A DNA stretch of 13,966 nucleotides from Candidatus Dadabacteria bacterium (GTDB lineage: Bacteria > Desulfobacterota_D > UBA1144 > Nemesobacterales > UBA2774), in NCBI GenBank assembly GCA_003229065.1, contig QIHJ01000014.1:1-13966 (forward strand), read 5' to 3'. Shown piece by piece: positions 6,005 to 13,966 of the stretch (its first letter is position 1; each line of letters starts with the position of its first letter). Below the pieces are notes generated by a model, which saw nothing but the letters and a program-made list of their open reading frames with translations, was not told the DNA's origin and searched no databases. The position numbers were made by a program, and so were the translations under genes.

Positions 6005-7926
6005 AAAAGAAAAAAAGTTCCAAAAGAATATCACTTGGTAGAGACCTGAACAGGCCCAGATGGAGGGTGTGTTTCATGGGGTTTCTCTTACTCGTGCTTT
6101 TTGCGGGAATATCATTTAAAGCGCTAGAGCTGCAGGTGCTGGACAGAGAGCGCGCATTTAAAATAGCGAAAAAACAGCACCACGGAAGCTCGAAGCTCCT
6201 TCCCCGAAGAGGAAAGATACTAGACCGGAACTTAAAAGAGCTTGCAGTTAATGTAGAGGTTAAATCCGTCTACGTTAACCCAAGAGATGTAAAAAACCCG
6301 GTCGATATATCAAAAACAATATCAAAACATATTAATGTATCTCAGAAAACTGTGCTCTCAAGAGCATCGTCAAAAAGGTCCTTTGTATGGCTTAAAAGAC
6401 TTGTGGACCCGTCGATCACTGAGGCGCTTGAGGGTTTGGATCTAGAGGGTGTGGGGTTTATCGAAGAGCCCAAAAGGATATATCCAAATGCGCACCTTAT
6501 GGGACAGGTGCTCGGGTTTACAAATATTGACTCAAACGGAATCGAAGGGATAGAGTATCACTTCGATAACCTTCTTATCGGAACCCCTAGAAATATTACA
6601 CTGAAGAGAGACGCCAGAGGGCGTAAGATCATACAAAATCCAGATATAGTACAGGATTTTGACGAAGAGAATACCACAGGCCATGACATAGTGCTGACTA
6701 TCGACTCGCAGATCCAGCACATTGTGGAGAGGGAGCTAAAAGAGGGTATTGAAATCATGAACGCCGAGAAGGGTATGGCGATTCTTATGAACCCCGAAAC
6801 CGGTGAAGTGTTGGCAATGGCCTCTTACCCCTTTATCGATCCGAATAGCTACGGTAAATACCCTGAGGCAAACAGGAGAAACCTGCCGATCTGGTATACG
6901 TATGAGCCCGGCTCCACGATGAAGGTCTTCCTGGCGGCCTCGGCGCTCGAGGAGGGCAAGGCCAATCCCGACACGATGTTTGACTGTGAGCTTGGCAGAA
7001 GAAAGGTCGGGTCAAAGGTCATAAAGGATGTAAAGCCTTACGGAAATCTTACATTTACAGATGTAGTTAGGGTATCGAGTAATATAGGGGCATCTAAGAT
7101 CGGAGAGCTCCTTGGGAGAGAGAAATACCATAGCTACCTAAAGAAATTCGGCTTCGGTGAGAAATCGGGGATCGATCTCCCCGGGGAGTCCAGCGGAAAG
7201 GTTCTTCCTCCTAAGAAATGGGGCAGGATAGAGCTTGCGACGATCTCGTTCGGACAGGGAATATCGGTAACTTCACTCCAGCTTGTCACGGCGCTCTCAG
7301 CGATTGCAAACGGAGGGTATTTGATGGAGCCTTATATAATAAAAAAAATTATAGGCTCTGACGGAAGGGTTATAAGAGAAAAGAGGCCCGAAGTGCGCTC
7401 ACGAGTAATGTCCTACGATACGTCTTATCAAATGAAACTAATAATGGAAAAGGTAGTGGAAGAGGGTACGGGAAAGAAGGCTCGGATCAAAGGGTTTTCA
7501 GTCGGTGGTAAAACGGGCACCGCGCAAATTCCCGATCCCAGATATGGTGGGTACTACAGTGACCGCTATATAGCCTCTTTTATCGGGTTTGCACCCACGG
7601 ACGACCCGAAGTTGTCCATGGTAGTAGTTGTAGAAGCTCCCCGCAATAAGACACACGGGGGCTCGGTAGCCGCTCCTATCTTCAAACAGATTGCGGAAAA
7701 AGTCTTGTTCCATATGGGTGTTTCCCCCAAGAACGTATACGCGGGCACAAAAATTATGCCTGACTTGAGCGGTATGAGCGTGAGAGATATTCTTAAGTGG
7801 TCGGAGACAGAAGGTGTGAAAGTAGAAGTAAAGGGGAGCGGCTATGTAACGGACCAGGACCCTTCACCCGGAGACTTTATTCAAGAGGGAATGGTTTGTT
7901 CTATTGAGCTGCAGCCGAAAATATGA
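6001..7926 (+). CDS. ftsI: Septal transpeptidase FtsI (class B PBP with PASTA domain)
   Basis: A 641-aa class B penicillin-binding protein that cross-links septal peptidoglycan in the periplasm, working with FtsW. A basic N-terminus leads into one membrane anchor (about 21-43). The PBP dimerisation region follows, with RRGKILDRN (69-77). The transpeptidase domain has all three catalytic motifs: STMK with active-site Ser305 and Lys308, SSN (359-361), and KTGT (504-507). A single PASTA domain occupies about 585-641, starting near MPDLSGMSV. PASTA-bearing FtsI/Spo VD-like enzymes occur in several phyla but not in E. coli FtsI. It is joined to ftsL and murE by ATGA overlaps at both ends, suggesting coupled translation. 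Confidence 0.95.
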   Translation: MKKKKSSKRISLGRDLNRPRWRVCFMGFLLLVLFAGISFKALELQVLDRERAFKIAKKQHHGSSKLLPRRGKILDRNLKELAVNVEVKSVYVNPRDVKNPVDISKTISKHINVSQKTVLSRASSKRSFVWLKRLVDPSITEALEGLDLEGVGFIEEPKRIYPNAHLMGQVLGFTNIDSNGIEGIEYHFDNLLIGTPRNITLKRDARGRKIIQNPDIVQDFDEENTTGHDIVLTIDSQIQHIVERELKEGIEIMNAEKGMAILMNPETGEVLAMASYPFIDPNSYGKYPEANRRNLPIWYTYEPGSTMKVFLAASALEEGKANPDTMFDCELGRRKVGSKVIKDVKPYGNLTFTDVVRVSSNIGASKIGELLGREKYHSYLKKFGFGEKSGIDLPGESSGKVLPPKKWGRIELATISFGQGISVTSLQLVTALSAIANGGYLMEPYIIKKIIGSDGRVIREKRPEVRSRVMSYDTSYQMKLIMEKVVEEGTGKKARIKGFSVGGKTGTAQIPDPRYGGYYSDRYIASFIGFAPTDDPKLSMVVVVEAPRNKTHGGSVAAPIFKQIAEKVLFHMGVSPKNVYAGTKIMPDLSGMSVRDILKWSETEGVKVEVKGSGYVTDQDPSPGDFIQEGMVCSIELQPKI

Positions 7927-9203
7927 CTTTATGTGCTTTGATCGAAGGGACCCGAGTAACTAAACAGACAGGCTCGGGTGAAGTATATATAAGCGGTATA
8001 TCGATTGATTCGAGTAAGGTAGAGAAGGGGTTTTTATTCGTCGCATTAAAAGGAGAACGGACAGACGGCCATAAGTACGTAGAGTCTGCCGTTTCAAACG
8101 GCGCTTCTGCAGTGATGGTCGAAAGGGCTCCTGAATCGGTATATAAAGGAGTTACGGTGATAGAGGTTCCGGACTCGAGGGTGGCGCTTGCGGGTGTTTC
8201 GGCTAATTACTACGCTCACCCTACAAAAGAGCTTTCACTTGTAGGCATTACAGGCACAAACGGTAAAACTACGATAACTTACCTGCTCGAGTCCATATGG
8301 ATACAAGAGAGACTTAAGTCGGCTGTTTTGGGCACTATTGATTACCGCTACGGCGGGAGCAGGTTGGAATCGCTTATGACTACGCCTGAGTCTTTGGAGC
8401 TTATGAGGATGTTCAGAGAAATGAGAAATTCAGGAGTAGAGATAGCGGCTATGGAAGTCTCGTCGCACGCGCTTGAAAAAAAAAGAGTTATTGGCTGCCA
8501 TTTTGACGCTGCCGTATTCACAAATCTAACCCAGGACCATCTGGACTATCACGGAACCATAGAAAATTATTTTAATACCAAGAAAACACTCTTTACCGAT
8601 GTTCTAAAAAATAGCGAGAAGGAAAGGAAGTTCTCCATAATAAATATAGACGACCCTTACGGTGAAGAGATCAGAAAAGAAGCCCCGGGCGAAGTAATTA
8701 CCTATTCGACCCACGACCCGAGCGCCCTGGTATTCGCCGAGAGCTCGGAGATTACTGAGCGCGGAATCCGGGCCAGGATAAATACGCCCGCAGGCACGCT
8801 GGATATTAATTCAAAGCTCTACGGGACTCATAATTTATCAAATTTACTGGCCGCTTCAGCCACTGCAGTGTCTTTGGGGTCTTCTCTCGATTACATAGAG
8901 AAAGGGCTATCGGAAATTTCCGCGATACCGGGACGTTTGGAGAGCGTTGACAATACGCTCGGTATAAAGGTGCTCGTAGACTATGCGCACACTCCCGACG
9001 CTCTGGAAAACGTGCTCAGAGCCGCAAGACCGTTGACCGCAGGTAATCTGATTCTCGTGTTCGGATGCGGCGGCGACAGAGACAGAACAAAACGGCCTCA
9101 AATGGGTTTGATTGCTAAAGAGCTTTCGGACATTCTATTAGTAACCTCTGATAACCCCCGTACCGAATCTCCTGAAAAGATTATAGACGATATAGAAGAG
9201 TGA
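7923..9203 (+). CDS. murE: MurE (UDP-MurNAc-tripeptide synthetase), N-terminal 426 residues, ended by in-frame TGA
   Basis: MurE adds the third stem-peptide residue to UDP-MurNAc-L-Ala-D-Glu in the cytoplasm, using ATP. This part holds the UDP-substrate domain, the ATP-binding domain with TGTNGKTT (110-117), the DHLDYHG region with the probable carbamylated Lys220, and half of the third domain ending after DNPR (410-413). DNPR is the signature for meso-diaminopimelate as substrate, indicating a Gram-negative type wall. Codon 427 is TGA, and the same frame continues for 69 codons to a normal MurE C-terminus. The total, 496 codons, fits the 495 aa of E. coli MurE. In E. coli the equivalent residue is Gly (AGML against E-stop-VL here), so a GGA-to-TGA change is the simplest explanation. 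The ATG overlaps the ftsI stop. Confidence 0.9.
   Translation: MTLCALIEGTRVTKQTGSGEVYISGISIDSSKVEKGFLFVALKGERTDGHKYVESAVSNGASAVMVERAPESVYKGVTVIEVPDSRVALAGVSANYYAHPTKELSLVGITGTNGKTTITYLLESIWIQERLKSAVLGTIDYRYGGSRLESLMTTPESLELMRMFREMRNSGVEIAAMEVSSHALEKKRVIGCHFDAAVFTNLTQDHLDYHGTIENYFNTKKTLFTDVLKNSEKERKFSIINIDDPYGEEIRKEAPGEVITYSTHDPSALVFAESSEITERGIRARINTPAGTLDINSKLYGTHNLSNLLAASATAVSLGSSLDYIEKGLSEISAIPGRLESVDNTLGIKVLVDYAHTPDALENVLRAARPLTAGNLILVFGCGGDRDRTKRPQMGLIAKELSDILLVTSDNPRTESPEKIIDDIEE
9201..9203 (+). other. In-frame TGA inside murE
   Basis: This codon replaces a conserved-type Gly between IIDDIEE and VLGDGDSQ with no change of frame. A GTG follows directly (TGAGTG), so reinitiation is conceivable. 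A weak stem (GCTTGG 9206-9211 with CC-AG-AAGC 9224-9231) lies just downstream and could in principle aid readthrough. It may equally be a single-base sequencing or assembly error. Confidence 0.85.
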
Positions 9204-9413
9204 GTGCTTGGAGATGGGGATAGCCAGAAGCCGTACTTCAGGGTTTCGGATAGAAAAGAGGCGATCGGCCGCGCTATAGGCATGGCGCGTGAAAACGACA
9301 CGGTTTTAATTGCGGGGAAGGGGCACGAGGACTATCAGATTGTCGGAACGAAAAAATTTCCCTTTGACGACAGAATAATTGCAGGTGATGCACTTAGGGA
9401 GCGAATGAATTAG
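9204..9413 (+). CDS. murE: MurE C-terminal fragment (same frame after TGA)
   Basis: Sixty-nine codons continue the murE frame after the TGA. They encode the end of the Mur ligase C-terminal domain, including [12 protein letters not shown] with the GKGHED motif that contacts the amino-acid substrate and ATP side in MurE, and a typical tail ([16 protein letters not shown]). A GTG sits right after the TGA, but the upstream Shine-Dalgarno match (AGAAGAG at 3 nt) is too close to be convincing. The fragment is too short to fold as a whole domain. I read it as the rest of murE rather than a separate gene. If the TGA is real and not read through, the gene is broken at a point that should abolish activity. 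Confidence 0.8.
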   Translation: MLGDGDSQKPYFRVSDRKEAIGRAIGMARENDTVLIAGKGHEDYQIVGTKKFPFDDRIIAGDALRERMN

Positions 9414-9423
9414 ATTACACCTC

Positions 9424-9430
9424 AGGAGGT
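9424..9430 (+). promoter_or_regulatory. Strong Shine-Dalgarno for murF TTG start
   Basis: AGGAGGT ends 4 nt before a TTG at 9435, the best ribosome binding site in the window. It decides the murF start even though the codon is not ATG. Confidence 0.85.
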
Positions 9431-9434
9431 AATA

Positions 9435-10796
9435 TTGGAGTTTAGCTTTCTTCTTAACGGAACCGACGGGAAGCTCGTCTCGGGTGAGGGTAGGGGACAG
9501 CTGAGTGGCGTTTCGACCGATACGCGGAAAATAAGCCGGGGCGAAGTGTTTTTTGCCCTAAGGGGAGAGAACTTCGACGGGCATAAGTTTATAGATGAGG
9601 CTTTTCAAAAAGGCGCATCCGCCGCTGTTGTAGAGAGGGCTCCCAAAAATTTAAACTCCGCAGGCGCTTTGGTACAGGTGGGATCGACCCTCAGGGCGCT
9701 CGGTAACCTTGCCAAGAGCTGGAGAAACTCTTTAAGCGAGATCGAGCTTGCCGCAATTACGGGCTCAAACGGCAAAACCACCACAAAGGAAATGGTGTCT
9801 AGCATAATTTCCTTAAATCACAGCACTTTAAAGAATTCCGGAAACTTCAATAACCTGATAGGGCTCCCGCTCACACTTCTTGAGCTTAACGAGAGCGTTG
9901 AGATGGCTGTAGTGGAGCTCGGAATGAATGATTTCGGGGAAATAAGGAGGCTGTCTCAAATTGCACAGCCTGACGTAGGAGCCATAACAAATATCGGCAG
10001 GGCGCACCTGGAGAAACTCGGCGGTATAGAGGGGGTAGCTAAAGCCAAGGGGGAGCTTGTGGAGGGGCTTCATAAAAACAGCTTTTTCGTTGTAAACGCC
10101 GACGATCCGAGGGTGCAGAAAATAGCGGATGATACAAATTGCAGGAAAATTACCTACGGAATAGAGTCTGAGGGGTCCTTCATAACAGGGGACTCGATTG
10201 AGGAAAAGGATTTCTCGGGAATTAAATTTTATATGAGTGTTGCAGGTGAGGGGTTTCCCGTAACGCTTCACACGATCGGTATTCACAATGTGATGAATGC
10301 CCTGTGTGCGGCGGGGATTGCCTATGGTCTTGGCTGCGTAGCTGATGAAATCAGAGAAGGTCTCGAGAAGTTTAAACCCGTGCACCTGAGACTCGAGGTG
10401 TGTGATAGTCCCCAGGGTTTCAAAGTTATCAATGACTCTTATAATGCCAATCCCGACTCCATGCGCCGCGCTATAGATGAGCTTATGCGTCTTAAAGGCG
10501 GCGGACGAGCGGTGGCCGTAATAGGTGATATGCTGGAGCTTGGTGAAGCCAGTGAGTCCGAGCACCGAGGGATCGGGGAATACTTATCTTCATCGGGAGT
10601 AGACTACGTAATTACATACGGGAATTTCGGAGCTACTGTACTGGACTCGCTTTCAAACGGGACCGTAGGCGTATATGCCGCCACTCACGAAGAAGCTGCG
10701 TCTGCTTTGAGAAGCTATGCCGACAAAGACGATTTGGTTTTGATTAAAGGGTCCCGGGGCATGCGTATGGAAGAAGTTATTAAAAACTTGAGTTAA
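9435..10796 (+). CDS. murF: UDP-MurNAc-tripeptide--D-Ala-D-Ala ligase MurF
   Basis: A cytoplasmic ATP-dependent ligase that adds D-Ala-D-Ala to UDP-MurNAc-tripeptide, completing the pentapeptide. The 453-aa product starts at a TTG with a canonical AGGAGG. Motifs: SGVSTDTRKISRGEVFFAL in the substrate domain (25-43), ITGSNGKTTT (108-117, P-loop), the NNLIGLPLTLLELN segment typical of MurF, VVELGMNDFGEI, NADDPRV, and NDSYNANPDSM (333-343), a MurF hallmark in the C-terminal domain. The near-end GSRGMRMEEV is also typical. It follows murE by 21 nt and precedes mraY by 14 nt, the standard order. Confidence 0.96.
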   Translation: MEFSFLLNGTDGKLVSGEGRGQLSGVSTDTRKISRGEVFFALRGENFDGHKFIDEAFQKGASAAVVERAPKNLNSAGALVQVGSTLRALGNLAKSWRNSLSEIELAAITGSNGKTTTKEMVSSIISLNHSTLKNSGNFNNLIGLPLTLLELNESVEMAVVELGMNDFGEIRRLSQIAQPDVGAITNIGRAHLEKLGGIEGVAKAKGELVEGLHKNSFFVVNADDPRVQKIADDTNCRKITYGIESEGSFITGDSIEEKDFSGIKFYMSVAGEGFPVTLHTIGIHNVMNALCAAGIAYGLGCVADEIREGLEKFKPVHLRLEVCDSPQGFKVINDSYNANPDSMRRAIDELMRLKGGGRAVAVIGDMLELGEASESEHRGIGEYLSSSGVDYVITYGNFGATVLDSLSNGTVGVYAATHEEAASALRSYADKDDLVLIKGSRGMRMEEVIKNLS

Positions 10797-10810
10797 GGAG
10801 CGCTCACTCG

Positions 10811-11920
10811 ATGTTACATCTTCTTTATCTGTATAAAGGAGACTTCATTCTCTTTAATGTATTTAAGTACATTACTTTCCGCTCTTTGGGCGCTGGGGTA
10901 ACGGCGTTTCTTATAAGCATAATATTGGGCGGGTTTTTTATAAAATTTCTAAAAGAGAGACAATTTAAAGAAAGCATACGGGAGGACGGGCCCGCTAGCC
11001 ACCATTCAAAAGCCGGTACTCCTACAATGGGCGGGGCATTTATAGTAATAGCCGTATTAGTATCCACTTTACTCTGGGTTAATCTTACAAGTCTCATAAT
11101 CTGGTACGTTATGCTGTTCACTACAAGCTATGCTCTTATCGGGTTTATCGATGACTGGCTTAAATTTTCCAAAGGCAGGGGAATGAGCGGGCGCTTAAAA
11201 TTGTCGCTACAGCTGGTGTTCGGCTTCCTGTTTGTACTTCTGGTCGTAAGCTATATGAACAGCTTCTCGATGGCAGTGAGCGCCGAGACGGTTCAGAACG
11301 TGCCGTTTACCTCGGTAGTCTTGCCGTTCTTTAAACAGGCCGTGGTTCATATGGGCTGGCTTTACATAGTCTTTGCGCTAATAGTCGTAGTGGGCGCGTC
11401 AAACGGCGTTAACCTGACGGACGGTTTGGACGGCCTGGCTATCGGGTCTATAGCCGTTGCGGCAGCGGCATACATTATCTTCGCATACCTTGCGGGAAAT
11501 ATAGTTTTCTCCACATACCTGCAGATTCCTTATATACAGGGAGCCGGCGAGCTCGCCGTATTTATGGCCTCAGTTGGCGGGGCGTGCCTGGGGTTCCTCT
11601 GGTACAATTCCCACCCGGCAGAGGTATTTATGGGGGATGTGGGGTCGCTCGCGCTCGGGGCCGCTATAGGTTCGGTAGCGCTCATAATAAAACAGGAGCT
11701 TCTACTTATTATTGTAGGAGGAATATTCGTATTGGAAGCGATGTCAGTGATAATCCAGGTTATTTCATTCAAGCTCACCGGGAAAAGGGTGTTTAAGATG
11801 GCCCCTCTCCACCATCATTTCGAGCTTAGCGGGTGGTCTGAATCAAAGGTTGTAATAAGGTTTTGGATCGTTTCTCTGGTGCTGGCGCTCTGCGCGCTTT
11901 CAACGCTTAAATTGAGATAG
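10811..11920 (+). CDS. mraY: Phospho-N-acetylmuramoyl-pentapeptide transferase MraY
   Basis: Integral inner-membrane enzyme that transfers phospho-MurNAc-pentapeptide to undecaprenyl phosphate, making lipid I. The 369-aa product has about ten membrane segments and the family's key residues: the Asp pair in FIDDW (112-116), NLTDGLDGLA (201-210), FMGDVGSL (273-280) and the HHH cluster in PLHHHFE (333-338). GTPTMGG (69-75) near the start is also diagnostic. AAGGAG ends 10 nt before the ATG. Length is close to E. coli MraY (360 aa). Confidence 0.97.
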   Translation: MLHLLYLYKGDFILFNVFKYITFRSLGAGVTAFLISIILGGFFIKFLKERQFKESIREDGPASHHSKAGTPTMGGAFIVIAVLVSTLLWVNLTSLIIWYVMLFTTSYALIGFIDDWLKFSKGRGMSGRLKLSLQLVFGFLFVLLVVSYMNSFSMAVSAETVQNVPFTSVVLPFFKQAVVHMGWLYIVFALIVVVGASNGVNLTDGLDGLAIGSIAVAAAAYIIFAYLAGNIVFSTYLQIPYIQGAGELAVFMASVGGACLGFLWYNSHPAEVFMGDVGSLALGAAIGSVALIIKQELLLIIVGGIFVLEAMSVIIQVISFKLTGKRVFKMAPLHHHFELSGWSESKVVIRFWIVSLVLALCALSTLKLR

Positions 11921-11968
11921 TCTTTCGGGCTAGGGATTTGCGGCTGTGAAGAGTTATTGGAATATACA

Positions 11969-13306
11969 ATGAACCTTAAAGATAAAAAAGTGCTTGTAGT
12001 AGGACTCGGAAAGACCGGGTTAGAGACCGCCCTGTTCTTGCACAAAAAGGGCGCTCGCGTGCACGTTAGTGATATGTCTCTACCTGATAAGCTTAAAAAC
12101 GAGATTGATTTGCTTGGCTCTAAAGGTATTGAGACAGAGTCGGGCGGGCACACGGATGAAACATTCCTTTGGGCAGAATTGATTGTGCTGAGCCCCGGAG
12201 TACCTTTTAATATACCTGAACTCAAAAAGGCCAGTAAGATAGGTATTGAGGTTATAAGCGAAGTTGAGCTTGCCTCAAGGTTTATAACAAAGCCCGTAAT
12301 TGCCGTTACCGGATCTAACGGCAAAACTACTACCTGCACGCTTATTTCTGAGATACTTAAAAAGTGCGGAAGGAAGGTTTTTCTGGGCGCTAATATAGGC
12401 ACTCCGCTTATAACTATTGCAGGCAGGGACAGCGAGTACGACGTGTTGGTGCTCGAGCTTAGCAGCTTCCAGCTCCAGGGCGTATCCCGGTTCAAGCCCG
12501 ATATTGCAGTCGTGCTCAACATCTCCCCGAACCACTTAGACCACCATGCGGACTACGCCGAGTACGTAGAGTCGAAAATGAAAATCGCTATGAACCAGAG
12601 AAGTGAAGACTTGTTTATTTACAAGTCGGATGACGAGGAGATAAATAAACACCTGTCTCAGATTAAGGCAGCAAAAATCCCCTTTGGCACGGCTCTTTCC
12701 GAAAACGGCGTATTTTACAACGAATGCTGTGTCAGATACGGGAAGGAGCTATACGAGCTAAGCGGTATGAAGCTCAGGGGCCGCCACAACATAGACAATA
12801 TAATGGCGGCTATTGCGGGGGCAAGTGCCCTTGGATGCGAGCCTGCTCAAATAAGAAAGGCTGTAATCGGGTTTGAGCCGCTTCCCAATAGAAACGAGTA
12901 CCTTGGAGAGATCAGAGGAGCTTACTTCTATAACGATTCAAAATCTACGAGCCCGGGCGCTACGCTGAGCGCGCTTAAGAGCGTGAGGGCTCCCGTGATC
13001 CTGATTGCAGGCGGAAAAGATAAGGGCGTAAGTTACGCTACGCTCAAAAACATAGTAAATGAAAAGGTAAAAGTGTTGGTATTAATCGGAGAGGCAAGGC
13101 AGAGGATGAGTGAGGAGCTAGGCGGGAATGTCCGGTCCATATTGGCGGATTCACTTAAAGGGGCGGTGGAAAGTGTTCTGGACAATCTGGAGCCCCGGGA
13201 CTCGGTACTTTTTTCACCCGCTTGCTCGAGTTTCGATATGTTTGAATCGTATGAGCACAGAGGAAGGAGATTTAAAGAAATTGTTGAAAATATTCGATAC
13301 AGTTGA
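11969..13306 (+). CDS. murD: UDP-N-acetylmuramoyl-L-alanine--D-glutamate ligase MurD
   Basis: A cytoplasmic ATP-dependent ligase that adds D-Glu to UDP-MurNAc-L-Ala. I chose the ATG at 11969 (445 aa), with GGA 7 nt upstream and the usual start MNLKDKKVLVVGLGKTG; a TTG at 11957 would add four residues. The N-terminal Rossmann-like domain has GLGKTG (12-17). The ATP domain has TGSNGKTT (114-121), LELSSFQL (162-169), NISPNHLDHH (184-193) and probable carbamylated Lys203. The C-terminal domain has NDSKSTSPGAT and FSPACSSFDMFESYEHRG, shown as FSPACSSFDMF and YEHRG, diagnostic of MurD. A 48-nt gap separates it from mraY, the largest inside the cluster, with no terminator visible. Its 3' end overlaps ftsW. 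Confidence 0.95.
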   Translation: MNLKDKKVLVVGLGKTGLETALFLHKKGARVHVSDMSLPDKLKNEIDLLGSKGIETESGGHTDETFLWAELIVLSPGVPFNIPELKKASKIGIEVISEVELASRFITKPVIAVTGSNGKTTTCTLISEILKKCGRKVFLGANIGTPLITIAGRDSEYDVLVLELSSFQLQGVSRFKPDIAVVLNISPNHLDHHADYAEYVESKMKIAMNQRSEDLFIYKSDDEEINKHLSQIKAAKIPFGTALSENGVFYNECCVRYGKELYELSGMKLRGRHNIDNIMAAIAGASALGCEPAQIRKAVIGFEPLPNRNEYLGEIRGAYFYNDSKSTSPGATLSALKSVRAPVILIAGGKDKGVSYATLKNIVNEKVKVLVLIGEARQRMSEELGGNVRSILADSLKGAVESVLDNLEPRDSVLFSPACSSFDMFESYEHRGRRFKEIVENIRYS

Positions 13307-13966
13307 GGGACAGAGTTACGACATAGGCGTTATTCTGTCAGCTCTATTTCTGACTTCGATGGGGGTGCTGATGGTATACAGCACAAGCTCCGTATATTCA
13401 CTCGAGATGTACGGCGATACCCATTACTTTCTGAAGCGTCACGGTATATATCTCCTTATGGGTATTACCTTTATGATAGTGCTTATGCTATTTGATTACA
13501 GGTTGCTCAGGAAGCTGGTCTACCCTGCATACTTAGTGGGGCTCGCAATGTTGGTGCTTGTCCTGGTACCGGGAATAGGCAAGCAGGTGGGAGGGGCGCA
13601 AAGATGGATTGATCTCGGTATTTTTACCTTTCAGCCTTCAGAGGTTGCAAAGTATATATTGGTACTCTATCTTGCACATTCTCTGACGAAAAAGAGAGAT
13701 AAACTCGATAATTTCGTAGTGGGGTTCGCGTCTCATTTAATGATTGCGGGCGTTTATGTTGTCTTAATACTGCTCGAGCCTGATTTCGGGACCGCAACCA
13801 CGGTACTCGTGGTTCTTTTCGGTATGATGTTTATAGGCGAGGTGAAATTAAAGTATATGCTTCCGGTAGGTCTCGTGTCAGTTGTATTTATGGTTCTGGC
13901 GGGCGTGACAAAGGGCTACAGGATGGAGCGCATAACCTCGTTTCTCGACCCCTGGCAGGATCCGCT
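13281..13966 (+). CDS. ftsW: Septal peptidoglycan polymerase FtsW (3'-partial)
   Basis: SEDS-family glycosyltransferase that polymerises lipid II at the septum together with FtsI. Only the first 228 codons are in the window; the frame is open to the right edge. It begins at a TTG at 13281 (another TTG at 13284 is equally possible), inside the end of murD, with AAGGAG 11 nt upstream and no ATG or GTG option. Several membrane segments are visible. Family motifs are GVLMVYSTSS (near 30), GGAQRWI (104-110), QPSE (118-121) followed by AKY, and LLEPDFGTA, plus the start of the RITSFLDPW motif at the right end. Its place after murD is the standard dcw order; murG would be expected next. Confidence 0.94.
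   Translation, partial: MLKIFDTVEGQSYDIGVILSALFLTSMGVLMVYSTSSVYSLEMYGDTHYFLKRHGIYLLMGITFMIVLMLFDYRLLRKLVYPAYLVGLAMLVLVLVPGIGKQVGGAQRWIDLGIFTFQPSEVAKYILVLYLAHSLTKKRDKLDNFVVGFASHLMIAGVYVVLILLEPDFGTATTVLVVLFGMMFIGEVKLKYMLPVGLVSVVFMVLAGVTKGYRMERITSFLDPWQDP

Noticed and set aside
8476..8484. Run of nine A in murE as a programmed slippage site.
   Set aside because: The reading frame stays correct through it and the later TGA is in the zero frame, so slippage here would not restore the gene.
9201..9203. UGA reassigned to glycine, as in Gracilibacteria and Absconditabacteria.
   Set aside because: Five genes in the window (cellulase, DUF4911-like, ftsL, ftsI, murD) end in TGA at the expected C-terminus, so UGA is a working stop codon here.
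9201..9231. Selenocysteine codon in murE with the downstream hairpin as SECIS.
   Set aside because: The aligned residue is glycine, not a catalytic cysteine, and MurE has no redox chemistry. The stem is short and bulged.
9828..10565. Long minus-strand open frame (245 codons) inside murF.
   Set aside because: It is antisense to the conserved murF frame, shows no recognisable motif, and is best explained as a shadow of murF codon use.
11815..12522. Long minus-strand open frame (235 codons) across the mraY end and murD.
   Set aside because: It overlaps two strongly conserved genes, has a Ser/Leu-rich low-complexity product typical of antisense frames, and no Shine-Dalgarno or operon context.
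1..13966. CRISPR array, mobile element, phage or novel defence system.
   Set aside because: No regularly spaced repeats, transposase, integrase, toxin or nuclease-like gene is present. All gene-sized space is accounted for by the cellulase, the murJ operon and the dcw cluster.

Overview
The window comes from a Gram-negative bacterium of moderate GC. I infer a deltaproteobacterial-type lineage or a related candidate phylum from four things: a MurE with the meso-diaminopimelate motif DNPR, an FtsI carrying a C-terminal PASTA domain, a small protein resembling DUF4911 beside murJ, and a secreted cellulase with the calcium-binding-like CSDGxDNDGDG segment. No rRNA or other taxonomic marker is present, so the assignment is tentative.

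Layout. (1) Positions 2-1894 (+) hold the 3' part of a secreted multidomain cellulase: a GH5 catalytic domain resembling Acidothermus E1, followed by two copies of a [CSDG segment + CBM2-like] module joined by a Pro-Thr linker. A rho-independent terminator follows. (2) Positions 3829 to 2049 (-) hold a two-gene operon, a 71-aa DUF4911-like protein overlapping by ATGA with murJ, the lipid II flippase. (3) Positions 3830-4249 are a divergent AT-rich regulatory region. It has a near-consensus sigma-70 promoter for the rightward genes, a four-unit 10-bp-period MraZ operator over its -10 element and start site, and a second, degenerate copy of the same promoter/operator about 250 bp upstream. (4) Positions 4250-13966 (+) are the division and cell wall (dcw) cluster in the order mraZ-rsmH-ftsL-ftsI-murE-murF-mraY-murD-ftsW; ftsW is cut by the window end.

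The dcw genes are tightly packed, with ATGA overlaps at ftsL/ftsI and ftsI/murE, and are probably one transcript under MraZ control. Together they make the UDP-MurNAc-pentapeptide (MurE, MurF, MurD), load it on undecaprenyl phosphate (MraY), flip it (MurJ, on the divergent operon) and polymerise and cross-link it at the septum (FtsW, FtsI, FtsL). RsmH modifies 16S rRNA.

The main anomaly is murE. A TGA at 9201-9203 interrupts an otherwise intact 496-codon reading frame, exactly where homologues such as the E. coli enzyme have glycine. The frame continues without shift to a normal C-terminus containing the essential-looking GKGHED motif. Five other genes in the window end in TGA, so a reassigned code is not supported. 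I found no CRISPR array, tRNA, insertion sequence, phage gene or defence system. Apart from murE and the duplicated MraZ operator, the region is a conventional dcw cluster.
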